Shown: in pieces, positions 17,764 to 27,263 of the stretch
Position numbering within the stretch: position 1 is the first letter of the stretch
How the letters are laid out: every line of letters begins with the position of its first letter
Assembly (NCBI RefSeq): GCF_015686655.1
Contig: NZ_JADPMP010000006.1
Location: 248,001-312,000 of the forward strand
Direction of reading: 5' to 3'
Source of the DNA: Pontibacter sp. FD36
GTDB taxonomy: Bacteria; Bacteroidota; Bacteroidia; Cytophagales; Hymenobacteraceae
DNA: 64,000 nt
Program-made: the position numbers and the translations under genes
Notes under the pieces: generated by a model
What the model was told of the DNA's origin: nothing
What the model saw: the letters and a program-made list of their open reading frames with translations, nothing else
The model's database searches: none

Positions 17764-18282
17764 TTATTTCTTGGTCTGCGGTTTTGAGGTGATGTGTAGA
17801 AATTCTTCTTCATCGTTCAGGCTCCAGCGTACAGGGGCTGTGATGTCCTGCTTTTTCACTTCTACTTTTTCGATCTGTTCCAGGTTGGCAAGTATCAGAC
17901 TGGTGTCTTTGACTAACTGGTTGTTGATGATCACGCGCAGGTTTTGCTGGGGAGCAGGTATACGGTAGTGGGTGTAGATATCCTGTATGGTGACCCACTT
18001 TGCTGTAGGGTCAGTTTTCAGAAGAACAGCTCCATCTTTGGCTTTGTCGCCGAACTTTTCTGTAGCCTTTTCATCTTTCAATACTTCGGCGCTTTCAATG
18101 TGACTGGCTGCAATAAGCACCAGACTTGCTTGCGCTACCTGCTTGCCATCAACCTCAATGTATGGTTGTGGTTGCTGCACGATTCCTTGCTTTTGCTGCT
18201 CCTTGGGATGGATGAGTTCTTGCTGCGCAAATGCCTGCAGGCTGCAAACGGCAAAGAGGAAAGAGAAGATAAGTTTTTTCAT
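17764..18282 (-). CDS. Exported stand-alone TonB-plug-like protein
   Basis: A 172-residue protein with a signal peptide (MKKLIFSFLFAVCSLQAFAQ). The middle, HIESAEVLKDEKATEKFGDKAKDGAVLLKT, follows the pattern of the receptor Plug domain (IESIEVLKG..A...YG..A.NGVILI.T), but no barrel follows. A second half-repeat of the same idea (LANLEQIEKVEVKKQ) is present. I infer a periplasmic protein built on a Plug fold, perhaps structural or signalling. No specific function is known. Confidence 0.6.
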   Translation of the reverse strand: MKKLIFSFLFAVCSLQAFAQQELIHPKEQQKQGIVQQPQPYIEVDGKQVAQASLVLIAASHIESAEVLKDEKATEKFGDKAKDGAVLLKTDPTAKWVTIQDIYTHYRIPAPQQNLRVIINNQLVKDTSLILANLEQIEKVEVKKQDITAPVRWSLNDEEEFLHITSKPQTKK

Positions 18283-18355
18283 AACAGAGTGTTTAAATAA
18301 ATGTGGTGTTCAGCATAAGGCCTGAGTTTAATAAGCTTCAGATTACAGATTTTGC

Positions 18356-18904
18356 TCAGGATGCGACTTGTTTTCTGGCGAGCCAATCTTCCTTCGCGAT
18401 CTTGTATACGTAGTTTAATTTAGGCAACTCTCCGAAATACGCCACCTGTTGTTCTGAAACCTTTTCGGCACCCAGGCGGCCTATAGCTATCTGAGAACGA
18501 ATGTTGTTTGCGCCAATATGAAAGTATACCTCTGTCACATGTTGGAACAAGTAGTCCAATAGGAGTGCTTTTACGGCATGGTTGATCCCTTTGCCCCAAT
18601 AGGCGGTGGAATAGAAGGTATAGCCAATCAGTATGCTATTGTTTTGTGCATTGTAATCGTACATGCGAGTGCTGCCAGCAATACTGCCGGTTGCTTTATC
18701 CACGATCTTAAAGGCGCCCTTACTCTTCATGGCGCCGTCAAAAAAAATCCGGAAAACATCTTTCTTCCAGCGGTCATTGTTGGGGTGCTGCTCCCAGATT
18801 TTAGGATCAGACGCCACTGCATACAAAGCTTCAAAATCACTTTCCTGCAAAGGATAAAGTATGGCTTTATCGTTTTCTAATGTGGGTTGTGTGCTAAATG
18901 ACAT
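18356..18904 (-). CDS. GNAT family N-acetyltransferase (RimJ/RimL-like)
   Basis: A 182-residue acetyltransferase with the RimJ/RimL layout: LYPLQESDFEALYAVASDP near the N terminus, GSTRMYDYNAQNNSILIGYTF, the acetyl-CoA loop YWGKGINHAVKALLLDY, and HIGANNIRSQIAIGRLGAEKV. Such enzymes modify protein N termini or small amines. The substrate is not evident. Confidence 0.88.
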   Translation of the reverse strand: MSFSTQPTLENDKAILYPLQESDFEALYAVASDPKIWEQHPNNDRWKKDVFRIFFDGAMKSKGAFKIVDKATGSIAGSTRMYDYNAQNNSILIGYTFYSTAYWGKGINHAVKALLLDYLFQHVTEVYFHIGANNIRSQIAIGRLGAEKVSEQQVAYFGELPKLNYVYKIAKEDWLARKQVAS

Positions 18905-18997
18905 ATATATTGAAATATGGTCAAGTTTCGGCTGAGGAGTAATAAAATGCTAAATATGCGCTCGTTTAGGAAATTGTCAGTGCGTGACAAGCATGTT

Positions 18998-19444
18998 TCA
19001 TGGTGTAGCCATATGCCGGAAATAAGAAAGCTTGTAGCGCTCTTTCGCCAGACTGTCCAGCCACTTACCCTCCAGTTTTTGAAGCATGTAACTAAACACT
19101 TGCTTGCCCTCTGCTCCCTCCGCCACACGACCTATCCTCGCTACAGAGTCGGCTCGCATTTGTTGCTGGTCCGCCTGTACCATACGCTCAATTAACTGAT
19201 AATCTTCGGAGGTGAGGACTGGTTCCGTAAAGCCGCTCTTGTCAAATGCTATCAGACTGTTCACTTCTTCTGTGTTATTGAAACCAGCCCGGAGGAGTTT
19301 CTGAAAGTAAATCAGCTTAAACTCTTCTACATAAATCTCTTTGTATTGCTGCTTGAGTAGACGTTGCCTACTGGTGGTACAATGGGTGAAAGTGAGCAGC
19401 AGCAGAAGCAGCACGACCGAATAAAAGGCGTTTGATCTATGCAT
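18998..19444 (-). CDS. Hypothetical lipoprotein
   Basis: A 148-residue protein with a lipoprotein signal (NAFYSVVLLLLLLTFTHC, Cys22) and a helical charged mature part (QRLLKQQYKEIYVEEFKLIYFQKLLRAGFNNTEEV). No known domain is recognised. It stands alone between a GNAT gene and a small membrane protein, all on the minus strand. Confidence 0.65.
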   Translation of the reverse strand: MHRSNAFYSVVLLLLLLTFTHCTTSRQRLLKQQYKEIYVEEFKLIYFQKLLRAGFNNTEEVNSLIAFDKSGFTEPVLTSEDYQLIERMVQADQQQMRADSVARIGRVAEGAEGKQVFSYMLQKLEGKWLDSLAKERYKLSYFRHMATP

Positions 19445-19535
19445 GGTGGCAAGTTTGGTTCATGTTCGGGATGTTTTGAGGTGCTGAGTGGAATGTAGCA
19501 AGCATATTTTCTGATATGCGAATTAGCTGCCGTAC

Positions 19536-19709
19536 CTACCGTTTATGCTTTCGGATATTCAGCCATGTATTGATTACAGCTAAGGCCAAACCGGCTCCTA
19601 TAAAGGCCCAGCCAATATACCTGCTCTCGAAAAAATGTCCGACATTGATGACCAGGCCCGCAATGGCCAGGACCACCGCAACGATGCCCGCCAGGTTAAA
19701 ATATTTCAT
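19536..19709 (-). CDS. Small two-helix membrane protein, 57 residues
   Basis: Read on the minus strand from ATG at 19709 to TAG at 19536. MKYFNLAGIVAVVLAIAGLVINVG forms the first membrane segment, HFFESRY a short loop, IGWAFIGAGLALAVINTWLNI the second, and RKHKR a basic cytoplasmic end. This is a coherent membrane topology, whereas the plus-strand frame over the same bases looks like a shadow. No family is recognised; short two-helix proteins of this kind often affect larger membrane complexes. Confidence 0.62.
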   Translation of the reverse strand: MKYFNLAGIVAVVLAIAGLVINVGHFFESRYIGWAFIGAGLALAVINTWLNIRKHKR

Positions 19710-19848
19710 TGTTTTCCGGTATAGGTATAAGCAAAATACAGGGCTTGCTTGCAGAAATATACATAGAATTACCTATATAATTCCTCCATTTTAAGATTCC
19801 TTTCCAAACCTTATGCCTCTTAAGCTCCCAACTCTCAATCCCAAGAGT

Positions 19849-21540
19849 TCAAAAAAGCTCTCTCAGCCACTCTAACCACTTTGGTCGGGTATAGGCTATG
19901 GCACCCATGTCGGGTGCCGCAGCGTCATGAATGGGATGGCCAAGGATGTCCTGCTCAGCAGGGATGAATGGTGCTGGCAGGGCAACAGCTATACCTTGCC
20001 CGATAAGGGGTGATTTTTTCTGCAAGCCATACCTGTCCTGCAGGGTTTGCAGGTTGAGCGGGTATCCCATAGTGCCTGCTGTACCCGGTGCTGTAAGCTT
20101 TGGGTCAGCAGCTATACCTGTCGGCTGGTTCTGATCAGTTTCCTGACCGGTGACGGTACGGAAGTCCTGCAAAGAGGTATACCTGGCATCGCCCCATACA
20201 AAGGTATAGCTGCCGTCTTCGCTATACCAGGCGTTATTATGAAAATGCACGTCGAGTGCTGCCGTGTCGGCGGCAAGTAGCAGTGGAGCGCCGTTGCGGG
20301 TGTAGAAAATGTTGTTGAAGAAGTGCACGTTGTGGTGCTGGCCGCTTTTGAAAAACACGCCTCCTCCCGTTGGCGCTACGCCTTTGTCGGCAAACACGGT
20401 GTTATTGTATACCAGCAAGTCGCGGTTGCCGCCCTTGTAGTACTGGTCCGCTACCCAAAGCGTGATGCCCTTGTAGTCGTTTTTGCGGCCGTCGTTTTCA
20501 GAGATGTTATACCTGATGATGTTGTTGTACATTGGCCGTGCCCACTCAAATTGGGCGATCAGGAAGCCTGCCCCGTCATTGTCATGGGAGTAGTTGTACT
20601 GCATAACAGAGTTGGTGACGCCCCCGTCCAGGTCGAAACCCCCGCCGTCGCAGCCTCTGCCTGCGCTCATGTTGTAAGCCTCGTTATACTGGATAGTAAC
20701 ATTGTTTGCATCCCAGGCCCAGATACCAACCGGACCTCCGCAGTTTGTGTTGCCCATACCGGAGCTGTGCACCACACTGTGTTCTACCGTGCCGCCGTCC
20801 ACATCCGAGAGCACAATGCCGCTGCCACTGTGCTTGTCGGTCAAGGGCAGGCCGTATACCTGGAACACATGGCAATGGCCGATGTATACGTTGCGATGTG
20901 CATAGCCCTTTTTGTTTTGGTCGAACTCACCCCAGGTGTTGATGCCCTCCGAACCGATGTGGTGAACCACGGCGCGGGTAATGCGCACCTCCTCAAAGCC
21001 GCTGTTGCCGCTCCATGATCCCATGGTAATACCTGATTTGCGGAAACCTGTCACTTCCACCTGGTCGATCACGATATGCTTCAGTTTTATGTCGCCGGGC
21101 AAATTGTTGTAAAACAGAATGCCGGTATTGCTGTTGCTGTCGGGGCCGCTGCCTCTGAAGTTGAGCTGGCGGATTTCTATACCTGCCACATTATGCGCGT
21201 AGAAGCCATAACTCGTATCAGCATCGATGGTAGCGCGACCATCACCAAAAGAGCTGATGACTAACGGATCGCCTTTGCCCTGAAAATTGTCCGGATGAAA
21301 ATAAAGCCCGCCCGCAAAGGTATGGCCAGCCTCGAACAAGAGCGTGTCGCCTGCGCTATACCTGTGGCTGTTGGCTTTGGCGATGCTGCGCCAGGCGGAA
21401 GCACGCGAGGTGCCCGGGTTGGCATCGTCGCCTTTGGAACTGAGATAATAGGTATGCGCCAAGGTATAGGGGGCTGAGCAAAGGTATAGGCAGGTATAAA
21501 AAATAAGCGCCAGGGCCTGTTTCATTATTAAGTTCTTCAA
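19849..21540 (-). CDS. Secreted right-handed parallel beta-helix protein
   Basis: A 563-residue exported protein. A signal peptide ends near TLAH; either ATG at 21540 or the in-frame ATG at 21525 could be the start. YYLSSKGDDANPGTS, the typical opening of Bacteroidota beta-helix proteins, follows at the mature N terminus, then a long series of turns rich in Asn and Gly (NNVTIQYNEAYNMSAGRGCDGGGFDLDGG, VMQYNYSHDNDGAGF). The fold is that of polysaccharide lyases and glycosidases (pectate lyase, PbH1 repeats). The substrate is unknown. No sugar-utilisation genes flank it. Confidence 0.82.
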   Translation of the reverse strand: MKNLIMKQALALIFYTCLYLCSAPYTLAHTYYLSSKGDDANPGTSRASAWRSIAKANSHRYSAGDTLLFEAGHTFAGGLYFHPDNFQGKGDPLVISSFGDGRATIDADTSYGFYAHNVAGIEIRQLNFRGSGPDSNSNTGILFYNNLPGDIKLKHIVIDQVEVTGFRKSGITMGSWSGNSGFEEVRITRAVVHHIGSEGINTWGEFDQNKKGYAHRNVYIGHCHVFQVYGLPLTDKHSGSGIVLSDVDGGTVEHSVVHSSGMGNTNCGGPVGIWAWDANNVTIQYNEAYNMSAGRGCDGGGFDLDGGVTNSVMQYNYSHDNDGAGFLIAQFEWARPMYNNIIRYNISENDGRKNDYKGITLWVADQYYKGGNRDLLVYNNTVFADKGVAPTGGGVFFKSGQHHNVHFFNNIFYTRNGAPLLLAADTAALDVHFHNNAWYSEDGSYTFVWGDARYTSLQDFRTVTGQETDQNQPTGIAADPKLTAPGTAGTMGYPLNLQTLQDRYGLQKKSPLIGQGIAVALPAPFIPAEQDILGHPIHDAAAPDMGAIAYTRPKWLEWLRELF

Positions 21541-21579
21541 TTGCAGGTATGGGAGGTTAATAGCTATACCTGTCAGGGT

Positions 21580-23439
21580 TTATTTGGTAGCATCGTTGGA
21601 GGGCATCTCCAGCTCCGATACGTGCAACAAACGCAACATGGATGTTTTCTTGTGCTGGTGCTCCTGCATGCGCTTGAGAATATCGTCCAGAAGTTCGATG
21701 GCACGCAGCACATAAGGCCCCTTGTTGAGCATCACGCAGTCAGCCCGTTGCGACATGGCCGCATCGGTAATCTCGGCGCGTGACGGGCGTCCCTTTTTGG
21801 AGAGTGACTCCAGCACCTGCGTAGCCCATACCACGGGTATGTGCGCCGCTTCACTGAGCCACAAAATCTCTTCCTGCACCTCAGCCAGCCGCTCCCAGCC
21901 GCACTCCACAGCCAGGTCGCCACGGGCTATCATCACACCGGCAGGATGGTTTTTCATGACGGTGAGCAGTAATCGGGGCAGGTTGCGAAAACCCTCTTTG
22001 GTTTCTATTTTGAGCATGATGCCCAGTTGCGGAGCTTGCAGCTCTTTCAGTTCCCGGTGCAGCGCCTCAATCATCTCAGGCTGATTCACGAACGACAAAC
22101 TCACGGCATCGGCATGCTTTGCCACAAAAGCCAGGTTTTTGCGGTCTTGTTGCGTAAGGCCCTCCAGGTTCAGCTTAGTTTCGGGCAGATTGATGCCCTT
22201 GTCGTACAGCAGACGGCTTCCCGATTCTTTTGCTTCTGTAATCTTCACCAGCAGATTGTCCTCATTCACTTCCATGATCGTACCCGCAATTTTGCCGTCA
22301 TCAAACAAAATCGGGTGCCCTGCTTTCACGCGGCTGAACACTTCCGGCAAGGTGCAGGCTATGTGTGCAGGCTTCACGACGTGCCCTTCTGCATCGTAGA
22401 GGGCGGGTTCGCCGGGCGTTTGCTCCTTGGTGAGCACCAGCAGATCGTCTTTACGCAGGTAGATGGGCACTACGCTGGCAGGCAACTGACCTACTTTGGC
22501 GGAGCGTTCCAGGGCACTTTCTTTTTTGATGGTGAGCTCGGTGCCTGTGCCTATGTAGGAGGTCTTGAACAGGTGCGCGATCACACCTTTTTCTTTGCGC
22601 TGCATGACGGTAAGCGTGCGCTTACGACCACGGGTGTCCCTGAACCTGAGTTTATCGCCCTGTTGCAGCTGCGCAACCCAGGCTTCGTCAAGGGGCAGGC
22701 TGGCATCTACAGGTACTTCACTTTCTTCGCCGGGCGGTGCAAGCCATACCTTGGCAGGGGACACGAGTTGGCCCAGCTCATTCTGGATGGGGCGGATAGG
22801 CAACAGGGCAGGGCCAGGCTTGAGCGGCCCCGTGCGCAGTTTCGGCCCCATCAGGTCCATCAGTATTTTGCAGTTTCGTCCTGTTTCCTTCTCGGCCTTT
22901 CTGACGGATTGCACCATGGCTTCCCACACCTGCTCGTTGTCGTGGGCACAGTTGATGCGGGCGCAGTCCATACCGGCCAGCAGCATGCGCTTCAACAATT
23001 CGTGGTCATGGGCCAGGTCAGTCGAGAAGGTGACCATGATGCGGGTGCCGTGTTTTTTAGGAGAGGGCCCAAGCAAATCGTTGGTGTGCTTCTCAAGTAA
23101 TTCGCTGCTTTCATCAAATGAAACAGGAACAGGCTTCTTGATAACCTCGCAACTTTGCAACTGACAGAGCATGTCGCGCACGGCCTGCAGGCTTGCCAGC
23201 ACATGCCCCTCAGCGCGACCCAGTGATGACAGGCCCATGCGGGATAGGCTCTCCTGCAAATGCCGAATGTCGTGCTGCCGCAGCGACAGGTAGTGCAGCA
23301 GGTTGCGGGCGCTTTTACGGAAAGACGGATGCACGCTTTTAATGGCGCTGGCAAATTTCTTTTCCAGTTCAAGGGCGTCGTGGTGCAGCTGGTCGAGCTG
23401 CGTGATCATCTCCTGAAGGTGTTTCTCGTCTGTTTGCAT
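21580..23439 (-). CDS. Long pyruvate kinase-like protein lacking the C-terminal domain
   Basis: A protein of about 619 residues; the ATG at 23439 (MQTDEK) is preferred, though the frame stays open to 23466. Residues about 1-125 form a helical extension; pyruvate kinase motifs follow in order: MVTFSTDLAHD, ARINCAHD, ILMDLMGPKLRTG, the inserted B domain, SLSFVNQPE, IMLKIETKEGFRN, VMIARGDLAVE and WATQVLESL. Catalytic Lys and the Glu/Asp metal ligands are retained. The allosteric C-terminal PK_C domain is absent; the chain ends soon after the barrel. Family members of this architecture occur in scattered bacteria. Whether it is a glycolytic enzyme is uncertain. Confidence 0.82.
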   Translation of the reverse strand: MQTDEKHLQEMITQLDQLHHDALELEKKFASAIKSVHPSFRKSARNLLHYLSLRQHDIRHLQESLSRMGLSSLGRAEGHVLASLQAVRDMLCQLQSCEVIKKPVPVSFDESSELLEKHTNDLLGPSPKKHGTRIMVTFSTDLAHDHELLKRMLLAGMDCARINCAHDNEQVWEAMVQSVRKAEKETGRNCKILMDLMGPKLRTGPLKPGPALLPIRPIQNELGQLVSPAKVWLAPPGEESEVPVDASLPLDEAWVAQLQQGDKLRFRDTRGRKRTLTVMQRKEKGVIAHLFKTSYIGTGTELTIKKESALERSAKVGQLPASVVPIYLRKDDLLVLTKEQTPGEPALYDAEGHVVKPAHIACTLPEVFSRVKAGHPILFDDGKIAGTIMEVNEDNLLVKITEAKESGSRLLYDKGINLPETKLNLEGLTQQDRKNLAFVAKHADAVSLSFVNQPEMIEALHRELKELQAPQLGIMLKIETKEGFRNLPRLLLTVMKNHPAGVMIARGDLAVECGWERLAEVQEEILWLSEAAHIPVVWATQVLESLSKKGRPSRAEITDAAMSQRADCVMLNKGPYVLRAIELLDDILKRMQEHQHKKTSMLRLLHVSELEMPSNDATK

Positions 23440-23491
23440 CGTGGTAGAGGTATGGCATATTATCAAACTGAAGAGAGGCGGGTAGGGTTTT

Positions 23492-24436
23492 TTAAAAACT
23501 GTTGATCATGGCCCTTTGCAAAGATGGCGCACTCCAATACCCGCTAGCGATAATGCGGCGGATGCTGTGTAGCGGGTCCTGCGGATCACGCTTACCAGCG
23601 AGTTGAAAAGCTCCGGCCATGCCCCTTTGTTTGAGTTCAGGTATAGCCTCTGGGTTCCAAAGCCCAAAAGGGTAGGCAAAGTACTCAGTCGGTTTACCTG
23701 TGATCTCGGTGAGCTGCCGTGACGGTTTTTCCACCTGTTTTACCCAGTCCTGGCCTTGGTATTTTTTCACGTTCTGGTGGTCCCAGGTATGCGAGCCAAT
23801 CACGTGCCCGCGGTCTGAAAGCTCTTTTACCTGCGCCTTGCTCATGTAGTTGGGTCGGCCCAGCGACACGGTCATGATGAAGAAAACTCCCTTGAAACCG
23901 TACTTCTCGAGTTCAGGTGCGGCCACGGTGTATTGTCCCAGGCTGGTGTCATCAAAAGTGAGCATCACGGGCTTTTCGGGAAGTGGGGCGCCTGTGGTCA
24001 GGTAAGCCTTGAGTTGGTCAGGCAGCACGGTCTGATAGCCGCTATCGGCCAGAATTTTGATGTGTTCTTTGAAACGTTCTTCCGGTATGATATAATCTTT
24101 GGCTTGCTTGGAATCCTTCTCGCGCCAGTCGCGCACCTGGTGGTAACACAGAATAGGGACCTGCTTGCGGGCAATGATGGTCTCGGCATCGGCTATGGAG
24201 CTTGTCACAACAGCAGCAGGCTGAGCCGATTGTTCAGGCATAGCTGCCTGTAAAGTCAGAGTGTCAGGAGTAGGTGTAGCGGTATTGTTAGCATTGGAAT
24301 AAACAGGTATAGCGGCTTCAACTGGCGACTGAGCCTCGGCAGTTTTACCCCCCTGCATACAAGATGGCAGACTGAACAGAAAAGTAGATAAAAAGGTGAT
24401 GATTGGTAAGCGAAGGCGGGAGTAAGGGTAGTTCAT
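23492..24436 (-). CDS. Polysaccharide deacetylase (NodB domain) lipoprotein
   Basis: The frame is open to 24487, but ATG at 24436 gives a proper lipoprotein signal (LPIITFLSTFLFSLPSC), so I use it. After a Thr/Pro-rich linker comes the NodB fold: VPILCYHQVRDW, VMLTFDDTSLGQY (TFDD, with Thr replacing the usual Gly), GHVIGSHTWDHQNV carrying the SHTWDH zinc histidines, and YFAYPFGLWN. The enzyme removes N-acetyl groups from peptidoglycan or other polymers in the envelope. The TFDDT variant is seen in other secreted family members. Confidence 0.88.
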   Translation of the reverse strand: MNYPYSRLRLPIITFLSTFLFSLPSCMQGGKTAEAQSPVEAAIPVYSNANNTATPTPDTLTLQAAMPEQSAQPAAVVTSSIADAETIIARKQVPILCYHQVRDWREKDSKQAKDYIIPEERFKEHIKILADSGYQTVLPDQLKAYLTTGAPLPEKPVMLTFDDTSLGQYTVAAPELEKYGFKGVFFIMTVSLGRPNYMSKAQVKELSDRGHVIGSHTWDHQNVKKYQGQDWVKQVEKPSRQLTEITGKPTEYFAYPFGLWNPEAIPELKQRGMAGAFQLAGKRDPQDPLHSIRRIIASGYWSAPSLQRAMINSF

Positions 24437-24677
24437 GGTAAGATTTGTAAGCGGTATAATGTTAGCGATTTTCTGTGTTGATTCCACGTCATTCGCTCTG
24501 ATAATTTATAGTGAAGCACGATGGAGATGCATGTCTGCAAGCAGGAAGGCTTAATGTACAGTTGAATTGCGCAACACCTTTCGAAACCTAATATTGAGAA
24601 AGGTTTATAAAGCGAAAATTACTTATCTTGATGGAGCTATCATATTCCAGAAATCTACCTACTATACCTGAAAATCG

Positions 24678-26300
24678 ATGCCAGCTATACCCTTTAACCG
24701 TGAAGCCATGCTGCGGCAGCTTGCTGAGGTGCCTAAGTGGGATGTGCTCGTGATCGGCGGCGGCTCCACAGGTTTGGGAACAGCTCTGGATGCTGCTTCG
24801 CGTGGGTATAAGACGCTCTTACTTGAGCAGTCCGACTTTGCAAAGGGTACCTCGAGTCGCAGTACCAAGTTGGTGCATGGTGGGGTGCGTTACCTGGCGC
24901 AGGGCAATATCCGGTTGGTGTTCGAAGCACTTCGGGAGCGGGGGCTCCTTCTGCGCAACGCCCCGCATGTGGTGTCGGTGCAGCCCTTCGTTATCCCCTG
25001 TTACAGCTGGTGGCAACGTTTTTTCTATGGCACGGGCCTAACGCTCTACGATCTGCTGGCGGGTAGGTATAGCCTGGGTCGCACCTCCTGGTGGAGCCGC
25101 AAAACCGTGTTTGAGCAGATGCCCACCATAAAATCCGAAAATCTGAAAGGCGGTATTGTGTACTACGACGGGCAGTTCGACGACGCCCGCCTCGCCCTGA
25201 ACATCGCTCAGACCTGTGCCGAACAGGGCGGCACGGTGCTGAATTATGTTCGTGTGACTGGCTTAATGAAAGGTGCTGATGGAAAAGTGACCGGGGTAGA
25301 AGCACAGGAGGTGGAAAGTGGCCAGCCCTATACCTTAAAGGCCAAAGCGGTAGTGAATGCCACAGGCGTGTATGTGGACAAGATCTTGCAATTTGATCAG
25401 CCTGACCAAAAACCGCTGGTGATGCCCAGTCAGGGCGTACACGTGGTGCTCGACAAGTCCTTTCTGCCAGGCGATACAGCCATGATGATACCTGAAACGC
25501 CTGATGGGCGCGTGCTTTTTGCCATTCCCTGGCAGGGCCAGGTGCTGGTTGGCACGACCGATACACCGCTGCAGGAACTGAGCCTGGAACCTGTGGCGCT
25601 CGATGCCGAGATCAACTTTATTCTACAAACTGCAGGGGCTTATCTACTGAAAGCCCCAACGCGGCAAGATGTGCTAAGTGTGCATGCCGGACTGCGCCCC
25701 CTGGCCGCTCCCGATAGCAAAACAGGCAATACCAAAGAGATTTCCCGCAGTCATAAGTTGCTGGTGGCATCTTCAGGATTAATCACTATCACAGGGGGGA
25801 AGTGGACCACGTACCGCCAGATGGCCGAAGAAACCGTGAACGAGGCTATTCAGGTAGCGGGTCTGCCCGATAAAACTTGTATTACCAAAAAGCTGGCCAT
25901 CCATGGTGCTATACCTGAGCGAAGCGGTTGGAGCAGTTCACTGCCTCCCGGGCTGTCCGCTTATGGCAGCGATGCGCCTGATCTGCAAGCCCTGACGCAG
26001 TCTGAGCCTGAGTTGGCGCAAAAGCTGCACCCTGACTTTAGCTATACCCTGGCTGAAGTAGTCTGGGCGGTGCGCCACGAAATGGCCCGCACCGTGGAAG
26101 ATGTGCTGGCGCGGCGATTAAGAGTACTTTTTCTGGATGCACGTGCCGCCTTGGAAATGGCGCCTGTAGTAGCTACTGTCCTGGCTCGGGAACTCAATCA
26201 CGACGAGGTGTGGCAGCGGGAGCAGGTGGCAGCCTTCGAGTTGCTGGCGAAGTACTACCTGCCGCAAGCCACTGAAAAGTCTGCCGTGCGGGCACTTTGA
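24678..26300 (+). CDS. glpD: FAD-dependent glycerol-3-phosphate dehydrogenase
   Basis: A 540-residue enzyme oxidising sn-glycerol-3-phosphate to dihydroxyacetone phosphate at the membrane with electrons to quinone. The FAD-binding motif DVLVIGGGSTGLGTALDAASRG is at residues 19-40, followed by the family block TSSRSTKLVHGGVRYLAQGN. VLFAIPWQGQVLVGTTDTP and LITITGGKWTTYR are also conserved, and the C-terminal DAO_C domain covers about 395-520. It stands alone; no glpK or glpF is in the window. Confidence 0.93.
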   Translation: MPAIPFNREAMLRQLAEVPKWDVLVIGGGSTGLGTALDAASRGYKTLLLEQSDFAKGTSSRSTKLVHGGVRYLAQGNIRLVFEALRERGLLLRNAPHVVSVQPFVIPCYSWWQRFFYGTGLTLYDLLAGRYSLGRTSWWSRKTVFEQMPTIKSENLKGGIVYYDGQFDDARLALNIAQTCAEQGGTVLNYVRVTGLMKGADGKVTGVEAQEVESGQPYTLKAKAVVNATGVYVDKILQFDQPDQKPLVMPSQGVHVVLDKSFLPGDTAMMIPETPDGRVLFAIPWQGQVLVGTTDTPLQELSLEPVALDAEINFILQTAGAYLLKAPTRQDVLSVHAGLRPLAAPDSKTGNTKEISRSHKLLVASSGLITITGGKWTTYRQMAEETVNEAIQVAGLPDKTCITKKLAIHGAIPERSGWSSSLPPGLSAYGSDAPDLQALTQSEPELAQKLHPDFSYTLAEVVWAVRHEMARTVEDVLARRLRVLFLDARAALEMAPVVATVLARELNHDEVWQREQVAAFELLAKYYLPQATEKSAVRAL

Positions 26301-26339
26301 CGAAATTTTTCCGAAATTGCAGTAAAATCACCTGACCCA

Positions 26340-26972
26340 ATGCAACGACCCATTAAGCTCATTATTATAGCCGGCATCGCGCTGGTACTTTTTTATTTTG
26401 TGCGTGAGTCCTTTATGAGTGACGACAATTATCTGATTCCGCTGCAGAAAGAGCGCGAAGACAAAGACCTGTCGTTCAGGAGCCGCACTAACAGTCCTTT
26501 TGAGGAAGCCGACCGCAGGATGTTCACCAACCTGGTGTACTACGAACCCAACCTGGACTACCGCGTGAAGGTGAAGCTGGAGGATATTGAGCCCAAAGAC
26601 ACGCTGCACATGCCTATGACCAACGGCAGCACCGAAGCCTACCTGCGTTACGCTTTTGCCAATTTCGAGCTGCACGGTGAGCCGCAGCGCCTCACACTCT
26701 ATAAAAAAGTAAAAGAGCAGGAGGAAAAGTTATTTGTGCCCTTCACTGACAAAACAAACGGTTTCGACACCTATGGCGGCGGCCGCTACCTGGATGTGCC
26801 GTTCAAAGAAGGGGCTACAACGGCAACCCTCGACTTTAACCGCGCCTACAGTCCTTTCTGTGCTTATAATCCTGAGTACGTATGTCCTGTGCCACCCAAA
26901 GAGAATCGCCTGAGCGTAGCGGTGGAGGCTGGCGAGAAAAACTACGAAAAAGTACATCCGGTGGTGGAGTAG
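26340..26972 (+). CDS. DUF1684 family protein
   Basis: A 210-residue protein with an N-terminal membrane or signal segment (LIIIAGIALVLFYFV) and the DUF1684 signature FCAYNPEYVCPVPPKENRL plus VAVEAGEKNY close to the C terminus. The blocks YGGGRYLDVPF and ATLDFNRAYSPFC are also typical. The family is widespread and uncharacterised. It follows glpD by 40 bases and may share its transcript. Confidence 0.88.
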   Translation: MQRPIKLIIIAGIALVLFYFVRESFMSDDNYLIPLQKEREDKDLSFRSRTNSPFEEADRRMFTNLVYYEPNLDYRVKVKLEDIEPKDTLHMPMTNGSTEAYLRYAFANFELHGEPQRLTLYKKVKEQEEKLFVPFTDKTNGFDTYGGGRYLDVPFKEGATTATLDFNRAYSPFCAYNPEYVCPVPPKENRLSVAVEAGEKNYEKVHPVVE

Positions 26973-27176
26973 AGGCTTTTAGCCAGACATGAAGCTTGTC
27001 ACCTGGCTTAACTTCGATGAACTGACAAAGACCTGCAAATCCGAAGCAGTGTTGGGATGAGCGGCAGGAGTAAAGCAATTGGGCTAATTACGAAGTGTAT
27101 CTTGTGTGACCTGGCTTCGGGGAAACTGTCCCTGGGCCAAAATTCTATGAACATGTAGGCTTTTGTACTGATGTCT

Positions 27177-27210
27177 TTTGTCGAAGAGCAAAGAAAAATC
27201 CTTAATTTTG
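27177..27210 (+). promoter_or_regulatory. Bacteroidota promoter of the pheT operon
   Basis: TTTG (27177-27180) and TAATTTTG (27203-27210) are spaced by 22 bases, one longer than usual. The predicted start site is about 45 bases before the pheT ATG. The rest of the 26973-27263 gap holds no recognisable gene. Confidence 0.6.
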
Positions 27211-27263
27211 GGAATTAGCTTCAACCGAACGAGGCTATACCTTACAGAACAACAGAAATAACC

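Noticed and set aside
19516..19794. Plus-strand frame of 92 residues
   Set aside because: The minus strand encodes a coherent two-helix membrane protein; the plus frame is probably its shadow.
22027..23100. Long plus-strand reading frame (357 residues) opposite the pyruvate kinase
   Set aside because: Antisense shadow of a clear pyruvate kinase-family gene; rich in His/Arg/Gln with no domain pattern.
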